Shown: one piece after another, positions 14,451 through 26,750 of the stretch
Numbering within the stretch: position 1 is the stretch's first letter
Layout: each line of letters starts with the position of its first letter
Origin: Henckelia pumila
Taxonomy: Eukaryota > Streptophyta > Magnoliopsida > Lamiales > Gesneriaceae
Length of the DNA stretch: 64,000 bases
NCBI RefSeq assembly: GCF_033568475.1
Contig: NC_133120.1
Coordinates: 90,476,151 to 90,540,150 of the forward strand
Direction: 5' to 3'
Translations under genes and position numbers: made by a program
The notes under the pieces: generated by a model
Told to the model about the DNA's origin: nothing
What the model saw: only the letters and a program-made list of their open reading frames with translations
Databases searched by the model: none

Positions 14451-15275
14451 GAAGAATGGTTATTTGAACAGGTATAAAAAGTTTTTCTTGTTATATGAAT
14501 TTCAATTAATCAGAGATGGAGAGAATCAAGATTTGATGAATTTTTTTATTTAAAAAAAGATTTGATGTTTTTTTCAATATTAATCATGAAACTAGAGCTC
14601 GGATACCGAACCAATATATCGATTTTTCGATATACTGTATCGAATGTTTTTCGATATATAAACATTTTTTTGGTATATCAATTTTTTTTTTGTTATTTAT
14701 ACGATATTAGTATAGATTCTTTTTCATATCAAAATTTCTAAATTTCGATATCAGTATCAATATGAATTTTTTTCATATCAATAATTTTAATATAGTATAC
14801 CGAAAACTCATCCAACATAAAACAGATGGTTGAACAGTTGCATGTCCCCTCTCGCACACTCACCCACAACTCAATCAGCCAAGGTGGTACCCACGCAATT
14901 ATAGTGAATTAAATGTCCAAAATACCCTTTTAAATAAACTTACTAAAAATAAAAACCCTTAATTACACTATTATTTATTAGCATCTATCGATTTAAATAT
15001 ATATTTTTATTTAACATTAAAATTTAAATTTACAAAATTTTGCAAATATATATATATATAATTTCTTTAAATATTTTCAATGGCTATGTAAACGATGAAA
15101 ATGGATGGTACACGTAGAGTTCGTTGGTGGTTATCTTAAAAATCTGAAGAAAACGAGGGTAAATTTGACATTTTAATATAGTGATAGAATATCTTACACG
15201 TCACTACAAGCAAGGCGATGTCCTTTAACTCATAATTTCATTAGCTTCAATTGAAACGCTAGCTTGCCACCATTC

Positions 15276-18200
15276 ATGGTGATGGAGGCCGCCAGCGGCA
15301 AATGGGTGGCGGTGGTGGCCAGCATTTGGATTCAGAGCAGCTGCGGTGCATCCTATGCTTTCGGAATCTACTCCCCTCTCCTCAAATCTACTCAAGCCTA
15401 CGACCAATCCACGCTCGACACCATCTCCGTATTTAAGGACATCGGCGCCAACGTCGGAGTCCTCTCCGGAATTCTATATTCCTCCGTTAACCGCCCCGGC
15501 CCAAGCTCTCTCTTCCTCGGCCCCTGGGTGGTTCACGCTGCCGGCGCGATCCAGTGCTTCGCGGGGTACTTCTTCCTATGGCTCGCCGTCACCGGAGCGA
15601 TTCACCGGCCGCAGGTTCCCGTCATGTGCCTGTTCATGTTCCTCGCCGCTCATGCTCAGACGTTCTTCAACACTGCCAACGTTGTGACTGCTGTACAGAA
15701 TTTTCCCAATTACAGTGGGACGATTGTGGGTATTATGAAGGTTAGGTTTCTATTTTCTTTATCCCGTTTTAGGTTTGGTTAAGTTTAGCAATCTTCGTTG
15801 GAGCTGTGATTAACTAGAATCAGAGAAAAAGAAAAACTTGATGAACCAGATAAGATTGGTAAAACTTGATCTTTCTTGTTGAAGTCCAATAAGATTGGGA
15901 AAAAAAAAAAAAAGAATACGTTAAAAAGTGAAAGGAAATCAGGTTATGATGGGACACGATATTTTTTATTTGATGATCATCATCATATGTTCCAATTGGA
16001 ATAAAATATATTACTGTGATCACATTGTTAAATGAATAAATGTAGTGATGAGAATTACTCCCTACTGTGCTTAGTCATCCTGGATATTTTAATTGAGTTT
16101 AAGCTGTGTTCTGAATCTATATTCAATATTTATTCATATAATAAGATACAAAGGTATCGCCGCCAGAGGATTGGAATAAATATCTGGACTGAACCTCCCT
16201 CATATATTTTTGAAGAGTTTTGTCCTGTGGTGTTCTGAAAATCATTTATTCATACAAGTTTGAAACTTTCTCCACTAAAACCTTTTTAAATCGGCATAAA
16301 ATATAGAATTATAAATTTCTTTTCGAAATATACAGAACAGTAGCACTCTTTCGGGTATCATCTGTCCAGGGGCATATGTTTTGTAGTATCATATTTACGT
16401 CCGAGTTTTTTAAATGAATATCACTACTTAGCCCAGAACTTTTACTCCACATACAGAATTACATGCTGAAGAAAACATGATATATTTGCAATCAGTACTG
16501 CTTTTGAAGTGGTATCAACTGCAGCAAAGAGTATATTATGGAAGCGGTTATCACTGAATATACATCACAGACACTGTCTCTCTCTCTCTCTCTCTCTCTC
16601 TCTGATTAAGTGATATGAACTGCGCAAAGAGCATGCTTTTGAACTGTCAAACCTAGCTGGTGAGTTTATGAGTACGATTTGCCACGAAAATTCTTATGTG
16701 TGAAAAAAATAAAGCTTGATTGAGACCGTGATTAAAAGTGACAGTCTTTTAATTCATGCATTTTCTTGTTAATATTTGTGATTCTCCTTGTCCCCTTCAT
16801 CTTATGATTGAAACGGTTGTTGTAGGTTACTGATTTTGATTGTGCATAATGTTTATGTTTTTTTTTTTGAACTGTTTTCACTGCGCATCACAGAGTGCTA
16901 TGACATTTTCTTATCAGATTGACAGTGTGATTTGAGTCATTTGACGATGATGATGCAGTGAACAAAATGTTGTGTCTCTGAAAGCATATTAATTTCCTCA
17001 CCAATAAATTGTAAATATGCTTGATAGTAAGATTGAATCACCACAAGCTCATCTAGCTTCATCTTGGCCGCGTTGATTGCTATTTGTGCTGATGTAGAAA
17101 CTTGGAATGCCTAAAAAATGGTCTCCTTGAAAATATTTGTTAATTATTATTCCCTACTTGATTTGATTCTTTTGCTGTTTTATCTGGCTCGTCAGAACAG
17201 TTGATTTTATCCTTTTTTTTAAAACACTTTACAAACTCTTTTTAGTTCTCAAGCTAATAAATTTTTTTGCTCGGCAGGGTTTTCTTGGTATAAGTGGAGC
17301 TGTGCTTATACAATTCTATCAGACTTTATTTGAAGGGGAACCAAGCAATTTCTTGTTGATGCTTGCGCTGCTACCAACTATTCTTTCCCTTGCGCTTATG
17401 CTCCTCGTCAGAGTCCATCATGCACAAGCTAAGGATGAGAAGGGGTACTTGGATGGTTTCTCGTTGATTTCTCTGATTGTTGCAGCATATATTATGTTCT
17501 TGATTATTGTGGACAACATCTTATCGCTGTCTCAATGGATGCGCTCTTTGACCTTAGCTGTTCTCTTCATCATACTCTCTTCACCTCTTTATATCGTGTT
17601 TAAAGCACATGAAGATGCTTTAGTACCAGCTTCTTCTACATCAACAACCCCGTTACTGAATAACCCTGAGTCTATAGAACCAGCAGATAATCCCACAGAA
17701 ATTCAAGACACCAAAGTCCAGCTTATGGTTACAACCTCCAAGGATAGTTCGACTTTTGGCGAAGAACTAAATCCAATACAAGCGATGCAAACTCTTAACT
17801 TCTGGTTATTGTTCATTGCCATGATATGTGGAATGGGTTCAGGATTAGCAACAATAAACAATATGAGCCAAATAGGAGAGTCCCTTGGCTACACAGAAGG
17901 AGAGAGGAGTACATTAGTTTCTTTGTGGAGCGTATGGAATTTTCTAGGCCGTTTTGGTGCTGGATACTTGTCCGATATTTTCATGCGTAGAAAAGGTTGG
18001 GCAAGACCGTTGTTCATGACTCTTACTCTAGCCACCATGACTGCAGGCCACGTAATTATCGGGTCCGGTTTTCCAGGAAACTTATACATCGGTTCTGTAT
18101 TAGTAGGCATTTGTTACGGTTCACAATGGTCGTTGATGCCCACCATTTCTTGTGAGATATTTGGCATTCAGCACATGGGGACTATATTCAACACCATTGC

Positions 18201-18426
18201 TATCGCTAGTCCTCTCGGATCATATGTATTTTCCGTGAGAATTATTGGATACATCTACGATAGAGAAGGGTCAAGAACAGAGCGTATGTGCAGCGGTACT
18301 CACTGTTTTATGCTTTCATTTTTCATATTGGCTTGTGTTAGTTTTTTTGGGTTTTTAGTTGCATTGTGTCTGCTTGTAAATACAAGAGGAATCTATGCTA
18401 AAATTGCTCGTGGGAGACGAGCGTAG
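15276..18426 (+). CDS. NFD4-like / nodulin-like MFS transporter
   Basis: Two exons (15276-15740 and 17278-18426) joined by a 1.5-kb intron give 537 residues. The join reads ...SGTIVGIMK/GFLGISGAVLIQFY, an exact fit to the nodulin-like family. The N-terminal half (KWVAVVASIWIQSSCGASYAFGIYSP, then DIGANVGVLSG) is the Nodulin-like domain. The C-terminal half is an MFS domain with FWLLFIAMICGMGSGLATINN, WNFLGRFGAGYLSD and the final MCSGTHCFMLSFFILA motif. About 12 membrane helices are expected. Members lie in the plasma or organelle membranes and the substrate is generally unknown; the name NFD4 comes from an Arabidopsis nuclear-fusion mutant. ATG 15276 is the first in frame, with another at 15282. 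Exon 1 is strikingly GC-richer than exon 2. Confidence 0.93.
15741..17277 (+). other. Long intron of the MFS gene
   Basis: The intron starts GTTAGG and ends TCGGCAG. It contains a (CT)n microsatellite (16577-16603) and no coding potential or transposon that I can recognise. Confidence 0.8.
16577..16603. repeat. (TC)n microsatellite
   Basis: About 13 uninterrupted TC dinucleotides lie inside the intron of the MFS gene. Confidence 0.95.
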
Positions 18427-18519
18427 CATGTGAGAACTAAGCTTGATGTGTTTTGTGTGAGCATGAAAGCTAGTTCTTGTTTCCATACCCTGTTATTCAA
18501 ACCTGTGGCCAGCGAAGTC

Positions 18520-18572
18520 TGAAATATCCACTTCATGTATTTTTTTGAAATATCCACTTCATGTATTTTTTT
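18520..18572. repeat. 27-bp tandem duplication downstream of the MFS gene
   Basis: The unit beginning TGAAATATCCACTTCATGTA occurs twice head to tail, probably in the 3' untranslated region or just beyond it. Confidence 0.9.
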
Positions 18573-19045
18573 CATCAGAAAAAAAAGGCAACATTTGACT
18601 TGAATTTTGCTATATTATTTAACTTAAACAAGTGTATAATTTATTGTATGCATTTACATTTTACTGATATAATCATATAATCGCTTTGTGTGAGACAATT
18701 ATTTAACTTTCCCGTTACAAACCTTTCACTCTTGAATTAGTGAGTGATCCATCTACTCCCATCTCCACAAAATAAATAAGTATTTAATCTCACACAATTA
18801 TTTTGAAATTATTATTAGATTTTTTTTTTAAAAAAAACTCAATTTACCTGAAAATAATAAATATTCTCAAATTCATGGTGGCTACATTCAAATTAATGCG
18901 AGGCCGAAATTCGAAACCATGTTCAAAACTACATGCAACAAATGCATCCTTTTGATTAACAAGCCACCAATATTACTTACTTATACTTGACCAAATTACA
19001 CAAAGACACCTACATACCTAAATGAAAGAAACAGAACAAGAAAGT

Positions 19046-19231
19046 TCAATAGGAGGAATTAGGGGTAGTAGTGTTGCAAACAATGCAAGCAAGTAAAAGA
19101 ATAGCAGAAGAAGCACCATCTTCTTCAACATTGAAACAGCTCCTCTTGAATTTGGTGCAATGAACATTATTAATCTGTTTCGGGCGCCGCTCGTCTCTTC
19201 CTTTCATCGTTTCTTGCTTCCTTTCTTTCAT
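19046..19231 (-). CDS. Possible small protein, 61 residues
   Basis: From the ATG at 19231 the frame gives a lysine/arginine-rich N-terminal half (MKERKQETMKGRDERRPKQ), then CTKFKRSCFNVEEDGAS, a hydrophobic run AILLLACIVC and a short tail. The frame opens at a GTG further upstream, but ATG is the credible start. On the minus strand a TATATATAG box lies about 100 bases upstream (around 19333-19345), so the layout of a promoter, short leader and frame is plausible. The pattern of acidic residues followed by a cysteine-containing hydrophobic segment looks protein-like, but I cannot name a family with confidence. It may equally be a chance frame. Confidence 0.35.
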   Translation of the reverse strand: MKERKQETMKGRDERRPKQINNVHCTKFKRSCFNVEEDGASSAILLLACIVCNTTTPNSSY

Positions 19232-19526
19232 CGCTCCGCCCACCTCCCGCCTAGCTCTTACGATTAATTGCTTTATATATGTATGATCAAGAATTATATG
19301 TGTGTGTGTCTCTTGAGTGCATGCATGTCTTCTATATATATAGCCTTAGCAATGAATATGAATATGATTCCTGTCACTTTGAGGGCCATACAAAGCAACT
19401 TTTGTCTTTTTGTTGTTTTATTTTATTGGAAGTCAAGAGGGATTGTATTCAAATGATCGGCGCTAAGTTTTCTTGTATTATTTTACTGATTGAATTGAAT
19501 ATATGTTTTTTTTCCAATTAAACATG

Positions 19527-19558
<32 letters not shown>

Positions 19559-20296
19559 CGATAGACAAAAAACCCCTTGTGCTAGCGAGTTTAAACTGAG
19601 AAATGAGGTGATGGGGCATAGGTCAAAAAGGACATTTGGTGTAATATTGCTCTGGCACGAGGAATTTTGGTTCTGGATATAACAATTTTATTTTTTCAAA
19701 TTTGAGGAGGAGGGAGTACTCCTCATGCACAAACGGTAAAATTATAATGCGCTTGCATTTTTCATATATTATTCGCACTTTTTGGTACAAAATTTCCCCT
19801 CCAATAATTGGAGTTACTTTGAAGCTACTTCAAGCCATTCAACTAACCACATTTATTTTTCATACTTTTTTTCTTGTTCCATGTTAGGAAATACATAACA
19901 TGTACGTGTTATATAATCACTATATTTATTTCAAGAGTGTAATTATTTGCAGAAATATAAAAATAGAATACGAAAATAAATGTATTATTGTTTTTTTATG
20001 GTGATTTTGGATATCATGTATATATAAGAGTAAATCAAAGTATGGTATTTGCATAAAATATTGTAAATTTGTAACATGTTAGCGTTTGATAATGTGTGTG
20101 TGTGTGTGTAAATCTAGTAAAAAATTCCTTTTGAGAACCTTGTGCAGCAGTACTCTCAAGATTTTTCATCAATAATGAGAGTCCCGAAAATGTAGCTAGG
20201 CATGTGCAAAGCCATGTGAACATGTTACACCCATAATGCGTATTGTGTACCTTCTTCCTTCATTTTTCTTTCTTATGCATAATCATCTTCATATGA

Positions 20297-21135
20297 CCAC
20301 TGACGTAGCTAATTGGTCTCGAAAAGATGCGACCGCCCCCCCTGAAATTTTAAAAATATTTAGTATTATATACATGATCTCTCTTTTAAATACAAATTTA
20401 ATTGAAAAACCACCTCCCTTAAATTTTTTTTAAAAATAACTTACTATTATGTATATAATATATCTATAAAATATTAATTTACTTATTCATTGATTAAGAT
20501 GATCTTTGATGAATAAAATAAGATAAAAATAAATTTATAATTTAATTTATGTTATAATAGATTTGGCATTATGTTTTGTATTGTCTTATATATTTTTTTA
20601 AAAAAAGAAAACTAAAAATCCTTTCGCTTGAATGTGTTAAAAAAAATTGCTTCAGTTTGCTCGGTTTTTATCTCTGATGAAGTTAATACATCTTAAAACT
20701 AATTTGAGAACTTATTTTTGGTATGCAAAATAGCAATTAGTCATTTAAAGCAGGAATTAGATAGTTTTCTTGTAAAATAATGATTTAATCAAATAAACAT
20801 TAATTATATCATTTTATATATAGATATAATTTTAAATTTAGCATTACTAATATCCGTTATACATGTAGAGAGATTATTTTTAGCGATGAAAATCTTAAAA
20901 AATCAAATCTTGAAAGATGATATATTGTTAAATGATTGTTTGATATCATATATTGATCGATGAGTATTTAAGACAATTGATAACGAGCTAGTATTCAACA
21001 TGTTCAAATTATGAAATATCGATATGTGTTAGTAGAAACATATGAAGTTAATATATGATATTTATTGTGTTGTATTAATTTTTTAATTTTTTTTAAATTC
21101 TCCCCTCCTAATTGAAAATCCTGGATATGCCACTG
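20297..21135 (+). mobile_element. Decayed hAT transposon remnant
   Basis: Between about 20835 and 21055 the plus strand encodes a degenerate hAT C-terminal dimerisation region. Segments such as VERLFLAMKILKNQILKDDI and LLNDCLISYID align with the usual VERTFSAMKIVKT...LNDCLVTYIER pattern, with stop codons (for example after SYIDR). The right end, near 21090-21135, reads on the minus strand CAGTGGCATATCCAGGATTT, which is typical of hAT ends. A C-rich block near 20330-20345 resembles the matching left end. The transposase is mostly lost. The outer limits are approximate. Confidence 0.6.
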
Positions 21136-21705
21136 ATTCTTATCCCTATCTAATCGATTTTATATAAAATTAATCTTCTAATATCTTAAACATTAATGCG
21201 ATTTTGGCACAAAATTAAATAATTCTATAAGGTCATCATTTCTTCTTATAATAATATTAAACGTACAACTCATTACTTAAAATTTGTCGCTAATTTAAAA
21301 ACATATCGATTTATTTTTCTAACCAAATTGTATCATACATTGATCCATTTGAAAGATTCCTTTTATTTATTCAGAAATGGTCATAATTACTTTTTTGTAG
21401 GAATTGAACGAGACGAGGGGATGGGAGAAGCATGCATGAACCCATAATTCTGGGCATGTCTTCCACAAAATGGTGTGTTTGCTATTCTCACAACATGCCA
21501 TGCGCCAATGCTTTAAACCTTGATTCGACACTTTGCTTGGACTACATTAATCGATTAGCTTTGACGATATGGTAGTGTTAATAAATGCTTAAAATAAAGT
21601 GATTTTATGAGCTTTTCTTTACAAAATTGGTTTCGAATAGGGAACACAAATCGAAATCACCGTCTTGAAGTAAAATGGATCCAAAAAATTTATTTGATAA
21701 TTAAT

Positions 21706-21752
21706 GTAGTGTTTGCAACCTCAAAAAAAAATTTAGAGGTTGCAAACACTAC
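21706..21752. repeat. Perfect 17-bp stem hairpin with 13-nt loop
   Basis: GTAGTGTTTGCAACCTC (21706-21722) and GAGGTTGCAAACACTAC (21736-21752) are exact reverse complements around an A/T-only loop. It could be a MITE core, a transcription terminator-like fold or a small-RNA source; nothing in the surroundings decides. Confidence 0.85.
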
Positions 21753-22572
21753 TTAAGTATATTTGAAATCACCGGGTATGTATGTATGATTTATGGATAA
21801 AGTAATAGTAAATATATACACATGCAACAAGATAGATTTTGTCCTCGAACGATTTCGACATAGATTTGTCCTCAACTTGCCAATTAAGGCATAGATTTTA
21901 CCTCAACTTGCCAATTAAGGCATTCAAGATCTACAAAGTCTTTCATTTTGTGTTCCTTTTTTGCGGGATTAATTAGATAAGCCATTAATATTGATAATAT
22001 TATCTCAGATGTTCAATTTCCTCTGGTTATATTGGACTTGTAAATATAACTAAAATTCAACTTTATTATAAGAATAAAATTTGTCCAATTTTCTATAAGA
22101 ACGTACACCGTGAAATATTCTATGAATGTGAAATAATGGAATTAATCACCAAACTACAACCTAGGATCCTTTTGGATGCGCCCTTAAATTTGCTTGCTAG
22201 CTGGCTACATCATTTTTTTTGTGTTTATATCGTTAGAGCCAAAAATCGTGATCCACCAAACACGAGGTACCATTATTACCTCTTATAAGATAATGTTTAA
22301 GAGCTAACCTCATCCTTAATTTGACGTTGAATAAACAACGGAGGAATCTGGCTTGCTATTGGTGTTTGTTCCAATTGAGAAACATTTAAATATCTTTTAT
22401 CTTTTGTTTTTAGCGTCCAGACGAACAAAGAGTAATTTCCAACTTCCCAAGAGTCGATACAGTTTTGGGTTACGAGTTGAAAAGGTACACCCCAAGTCCT
22501 AGTTTCCAACTTCAGCAGTGGGGGGAAGATTTCACTGGCACGCACAAAAACCATAGCAGTTGCCATGCAGCT

Positions 22573-24729
22573 TAATACTCCCTTGGCTGCTTTCCGGTGT
22601 GCCTTGCCAACTCCATCTACAAAAAAAGGTTAAAGATACCTCATGATTCACAGATGAATCTTTTTTCGGTTCAAAACGACTTAACTAAGCATTATAAAAG
22701 TTAAGATGGCAAAAAAACTCAGTCAGTTGTGATATGTAATGCATTCGAATGAAATGTTCATGTCTTCACCAAAACTTCTCTCTCAACAGTCAACTCAAGG
22801 ATACAACACTCAGAGGGAGAGAATACTTCTCCTCCTAATGTAATGTGCCAAGATAGTAAAGACTACCAAGGAATACCACCATTTCTATAGCTAATGACAG
22901 AACCCCTATGGGAGAACTATGCATGTAAACAAGCATAGTTTGCACAAATTGATGTTGCTCCAGACTTTAAACCAAGTTCAGCACGACTCCGAATTGCTCT
23001 TTTATACCGCTAGAGAATCTAGACAATCACACCAATAATTCCAAATATTCAAGAAATTTGGCAATATATACCCTGGACCATATTAATACATCGATTTTAT
23101 GATTATAAAATGCAACCAATATTCCTTCAAATTATCACCAGCATGACTTCTAAGTTGCAGATATTAACAGTAGACTCCAGGCATACTGAATTCAGGCTCT
23201 GCTCCCCAAATATATAATGCACACATCATGTAATCTAACAATACCTCAAATTCATTCTTCAGATGATCAAGCTCCTTATCCAGATCATTGATAGCCTGAT
23301 TATATGCTTGCATGGGGGAAGATTGGCTGGTAGTGTGGATCTACAGATATTAGTATCACAAAGTCACACTTTCAGTAACATTGAAACCCAGAGAACAAGT
23401 TACATAGGAAACATCTGGAAGCTGGGGATATAAATAAATGCACAGATAAGAATATGTATCTGTACTACTCTCAAAATTTTCACATTAAGTATTCAAAAGC
23501 TTAACAGATTTCCCTTCACCCAAAAACGACAATGCTAAGAAATAAAAACATATACAACTAGAATTTGTAAGGGCGGAACTATTATTTTAAAAAAAAAAAA
23601 AGGGCGGAACTATTCAGAAGCTATGTATAATGTCAATATGCTGCACTGCACAAGCAAGTTGAAACATCAACCTCGATAACAATTATGAAAGTTGAAAAAC
23701 ACGTCATCATAATTAATTCATCAATTAAAGAAAATTCCTAGTCATGTTGCTGGTAAACATATGCCTTAAAAATAAAGGCCATGGTGACAGGAGCGTAGTG
23801 GCGAATATTTTAGTAAACCATGTGCCAAATGTAACAAGAACCGACACATTGACGATTATTTTCCTCAGGGGTGACCAAGTAGAATCAACTTTACCAAGAT
23901 GATAACGATGTAAATCAAGAGTCAGGCACAAACCAACTTTATCCATGATGTGAAAGTGACTACTAGAACTCGTTTTCCTGTAAGAAGACAACCGTGCGCT
24001 CGAATTGAAATTTGTAACATTGCATCCAATAGGATTATAGGACTGATCTACAAGTCACCATTAAGTTGAATACGTGTATTCTAAAATCAATTCACATTAA
24101 CAGGAGTAGGAAATTTGCTAATATACCTCCCTAACCTCCCATTTACAGGGCCAGGGCAACACTCATTGACAGCCATTTTAACCAATTACACCAACTGTAA
24201 TAACCGAAAATACCATTATTGCCAGATGCCGCTCATAAATCACTTCTTTCTACAACCATCACAAAAACAATGAACAGAAAATCCAAAATAATATAAGCAC
24301 ACACCCTGACAATGATTTTGTACTGGAGGGGATGAGGCAACTTGTAGCCGGCAAAAAGTACATTTTCATCCCTGTGCAGCTGCCTGAGTTGTATCTCGCA
24401 CGAAAAACCAGAGCCTTCAAACTAGGGTTTTGAGTAAAGTTGAACAAATATTCAATTACAGAAAAGAGGGCAAATTCAATTACATGCGGAGGATGTTTCC
24501 AATAGTGTGGTCCTCTCGCTCGATGGTAAACGATGCTGCGTTGATGATTTTCGTGTCCCTTTCGTATGAAACCCTATTTAAAATTTGAAAAATGAAACGG
24601 TTATAAAACTCCACAAGGAAACACATAAATCGGTGTGAATATATTGAGACTCATTCAGAGGTAGACAGTAGATTACTTTGAGATGCCTTCAGGAACAACA
24701 AAGCGCTCGTAACGATCAGGAGCATTCAT
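22573..24729 (-). CDS. RPB11: DNA-directed RNA polymerase II subunit RPB11
   Basis: Five coding exons (24729-24677, 24573-24484, 24383-24305, 23340-23245, 22617-22573) with consistent phases and GT-AG borders give 120 residues. The start [15 protein letters not shown] and the body [53 protein letters not shown] and [20 protein letters not shown] are the RPB11 L-domain that pairs with RPB3 in the Pol II core. An intron in the 5' leader (donor at 25456, acceptor near 24787) places transcription start near 25500. The last exon encodes [14 protein letters not shown] instead of the AEVAKF-type tail I remember from other plants, so the C terminus is the least certain part. Frames at 22297-22566 are 3' untranslated sequence. 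Confidence 0.95.
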
Positions 24730-26024
24730 GGTTTACTTTATTCCCCTTCACTGCAAGAACTTCCAACGGAGCTTCACTTCTCTCACCTGAAAATTTTAGA
24801 TTCAAAAGATACCAAACATTCAATGTCCCATAATTTCACAATCTAAATAAGAATATTGTGAAATTAATTTAACTTAAGAAATACTTCTCCAAAATAGCAC
24901 TGTTAAATAACAGGAAATCACTGTAAGCACCCGTGCTTTAAAATGAACAAGGATAGAGTGTACAAAAATATAAAATGGTTTAATAAAACAAAACCATAAT
25001 TTATTCCTGTACATAAGCTTTAACTCTAAAGCTTATTTTATTTTGTGTTTTCAGGATTTGTAAATACCTAAAATCTAAATTTAAGCAGCCATTTCTCGAC
25101 ATCCCCGATTGTTTTAATTCCTAATGACTGTCGCATCCTACATCCCAAAACAGAGGCATGAATTAGGGTTCTTAAAAATAACTAGAGGTTCGAAAAGTGA
25201 ATGGCACAATTCAATTCCTCGATTCCCTACACTATCCTGGCTCCACAATCATAAACAAAGTTTCGAACTTAGGAGTTTGGCAAGCACGAACGAATTTGAG
25301 AAGAGGGATTTTACGGTTAAACATGAACGGGCTTTTTGGCAAATGGAATCTGGGTACTGTAATTTTGCTAATTAGTTTAATGCAGACCCAAGTTTTATGC
25401 TTTAAACCGAAGATTTTTAAAAAAAATTAATTAATAGCTGGGAAAAATGAACATACCCGAGATTTTGATAGAAGAAATTCGATGTATGCTCGGAATGAAG
25501 ATGAACGAACAGTTTAGAGCCCCTTTATTTCGCCCCTCAGATAATAAGACAGAGAAGGAGATGAATTGGGCCTATTTTAGAGGGTTAACTTAATTGGGCC
25601 AAGTTAAATTATAGAAGGGCCTTATTAACTAGCGTAGTCAAACCAAACACAAGTTCATCTAAAATATTGTTCGGGAATGTATTTTTAAAATTTTGTGAAA
25701 ATAAAAAAATAAATAAAAATTGAAATACAGTTTTCGAAAACAATCACAAACACTTCGTATAAGTTAATATTACATGTTAATAAAAATATTGACAGGGAAA
25801 CATGTTCTCTGGTGATAAAATAAACTATTCATATCCACAAATTTAATAGTTTCAACGGAATCTTACAAATGAGTTTCTAAATTTGACGAACTATTTGCTC
25901 TTATGCAATAATTCCAGTAGTCTTGTTGTAATTTTTTTAATATAAGAAAAAGTTCGAATTATTCAAAAAAAAAAAAAAAAAACTATTCATTTATGTACTC
26001 CATATATATGTACACTATAATATA
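24730..26024. other. RPB11 leader with 5' intron, then spacer
   Basis: From 24730 to about 25540 lie the 5' untranslated exons and leader intron of RPB11. Beyond that is AT-rich spacer with a poly-A tract (about 25966-25982), up to the target duplication ATATA (26020-26024) of the retrotransposon nest. The small plus-strand frames here are not genes. Confidence 0.6.
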
Positions 26025-26710
26025 TGATACCCTGGTAAGCCAGGGGTGGCAGGGCCATGAAAGGCCAGGGGTGTCAGGGCTGTATTAAAGCAAGGGTAGC
26101 AGGACTGTTAGTCAGGACAACGAGTAAGGCTCTAGCCCGACTATTTTTGGGAGGAGTAGTGATACCCTGGTAAGCCAGGGGTGGCAGGGCCATGAAAGGC
26201 CAGGGGTGTCAGGGCTGTATTAAAGCGGGCTAGGAGCTTCAGGATCCCGGGAGACCAGATCTGCATGACTTAGACAAAGCCCATGTCTCAAAGGCATGAT
26301 CCCCACGATTGCCATAATCCCGAGCCTTCCGGCTCCATCGTGCGTCACAGGTAAACGTGGGTAACTCCTGCACCCACGATCCTGGAAATGCGGAGTGACT
26401 CTCTCACTCCAAGGCCTATAAATACCTGGCCACAGGCATTTGTAGAGGTATGTTTATCTAAAATTTCAAAGCACTATACTCATTTTTCCTAAAAGCCCAC
26501 TCTATTTCTAAGTCTGACTTAAGCATTGGAGTGGCCCCGTCGAAAAACCTTCCGGCGCCCCACTAACGTGCTTTCATTCCTTTCCCTTGTGTGCAGATCA
26601 TCCTGATCCCAGAGGGACAAATCACATTTTACACCTATTAGCCCGGCCATCACGTTAGGCCCACTTAACTACCCTGACAACCCGGGCCCCGGTTTGATAA
26701 ACCATCATCA
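26025..26710 (+). repeat. 5' LTR of the Tat element
   Basis: It starts TGATACCCTGG and ends AAACCATCATCA. A 134-bp unit (26025-26158) is repeated in part from 26159. The right two thirds match 49271-49839 with only scattered differences. A TATAAATA box lies at 26417-26424. Confidence 0.95.
26417..26424 (+). promoter_or_regulatory. TATA box of the Tat LTR
   Basis: TATAAATA in an otherwise GC-richer context, also present in the 3' copy. It is the likely Pol II promoter of the element (inference from LTR position). Confidence 0.7.
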
Positions 26711-26711
26711 T

Positions 26712-26729
26712 TGGCGCCGTCTGTGGGAA
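26712..26729 (+). other. Primer binding site, tRNA-Asp-like
   Basis: TGGCGCCGTCTGTGGGAA starts two bases after the LTR. The first nine bases match the complement of the plant tRNA-Asp 3' end, and this variant is common in Tat/Athila-type elements. Confidence 0.8.
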
Positions 26730-26750
26730 GCTTGTTCTATAGACGTAGAT

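Larger units (their letters stand above)
12222..15275. other. Intergenic, AT-rich
   Basis: No intact gene. Recognisable items are a palindrome (12595-12637), a coding-like remnant (14025-14225, minus), a MITE within (TAA)n (14293-14415), and a stretch of repeated CGATAT/GGTATA words (about 14590-14810). That last stretch resembles 51893-52110 elsewhere in the window. The final 150 bases are the promoter side of the MFS gene. Confidence 0.5.
19250..22300. other. Intergenic, AT-rich, with hAT remnant and hairpin
   Basis: No intact gene. It contains a (TA)n run (about 19529-19553), a decayed hAT element (about 20297-21135), a 17-bp stem hairpin (21706-21752), and a short direct repeat built on CTCAACTTGCCAATTAAGGC (about 21874-21925). 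Confidence 0.5.

Noticed and set aside
20035-20223. 62-residue minus-strand frame
   Set aside because: Ends in a histidine-threonine repeat from a (TG)n tract, with no domain or good context.
22297-22566. 89-residue minus-strand frame after RPB11
   Set aside because: It begins inside the 3' untranslated part of RPB11 just after the stop codon; no family recognised.
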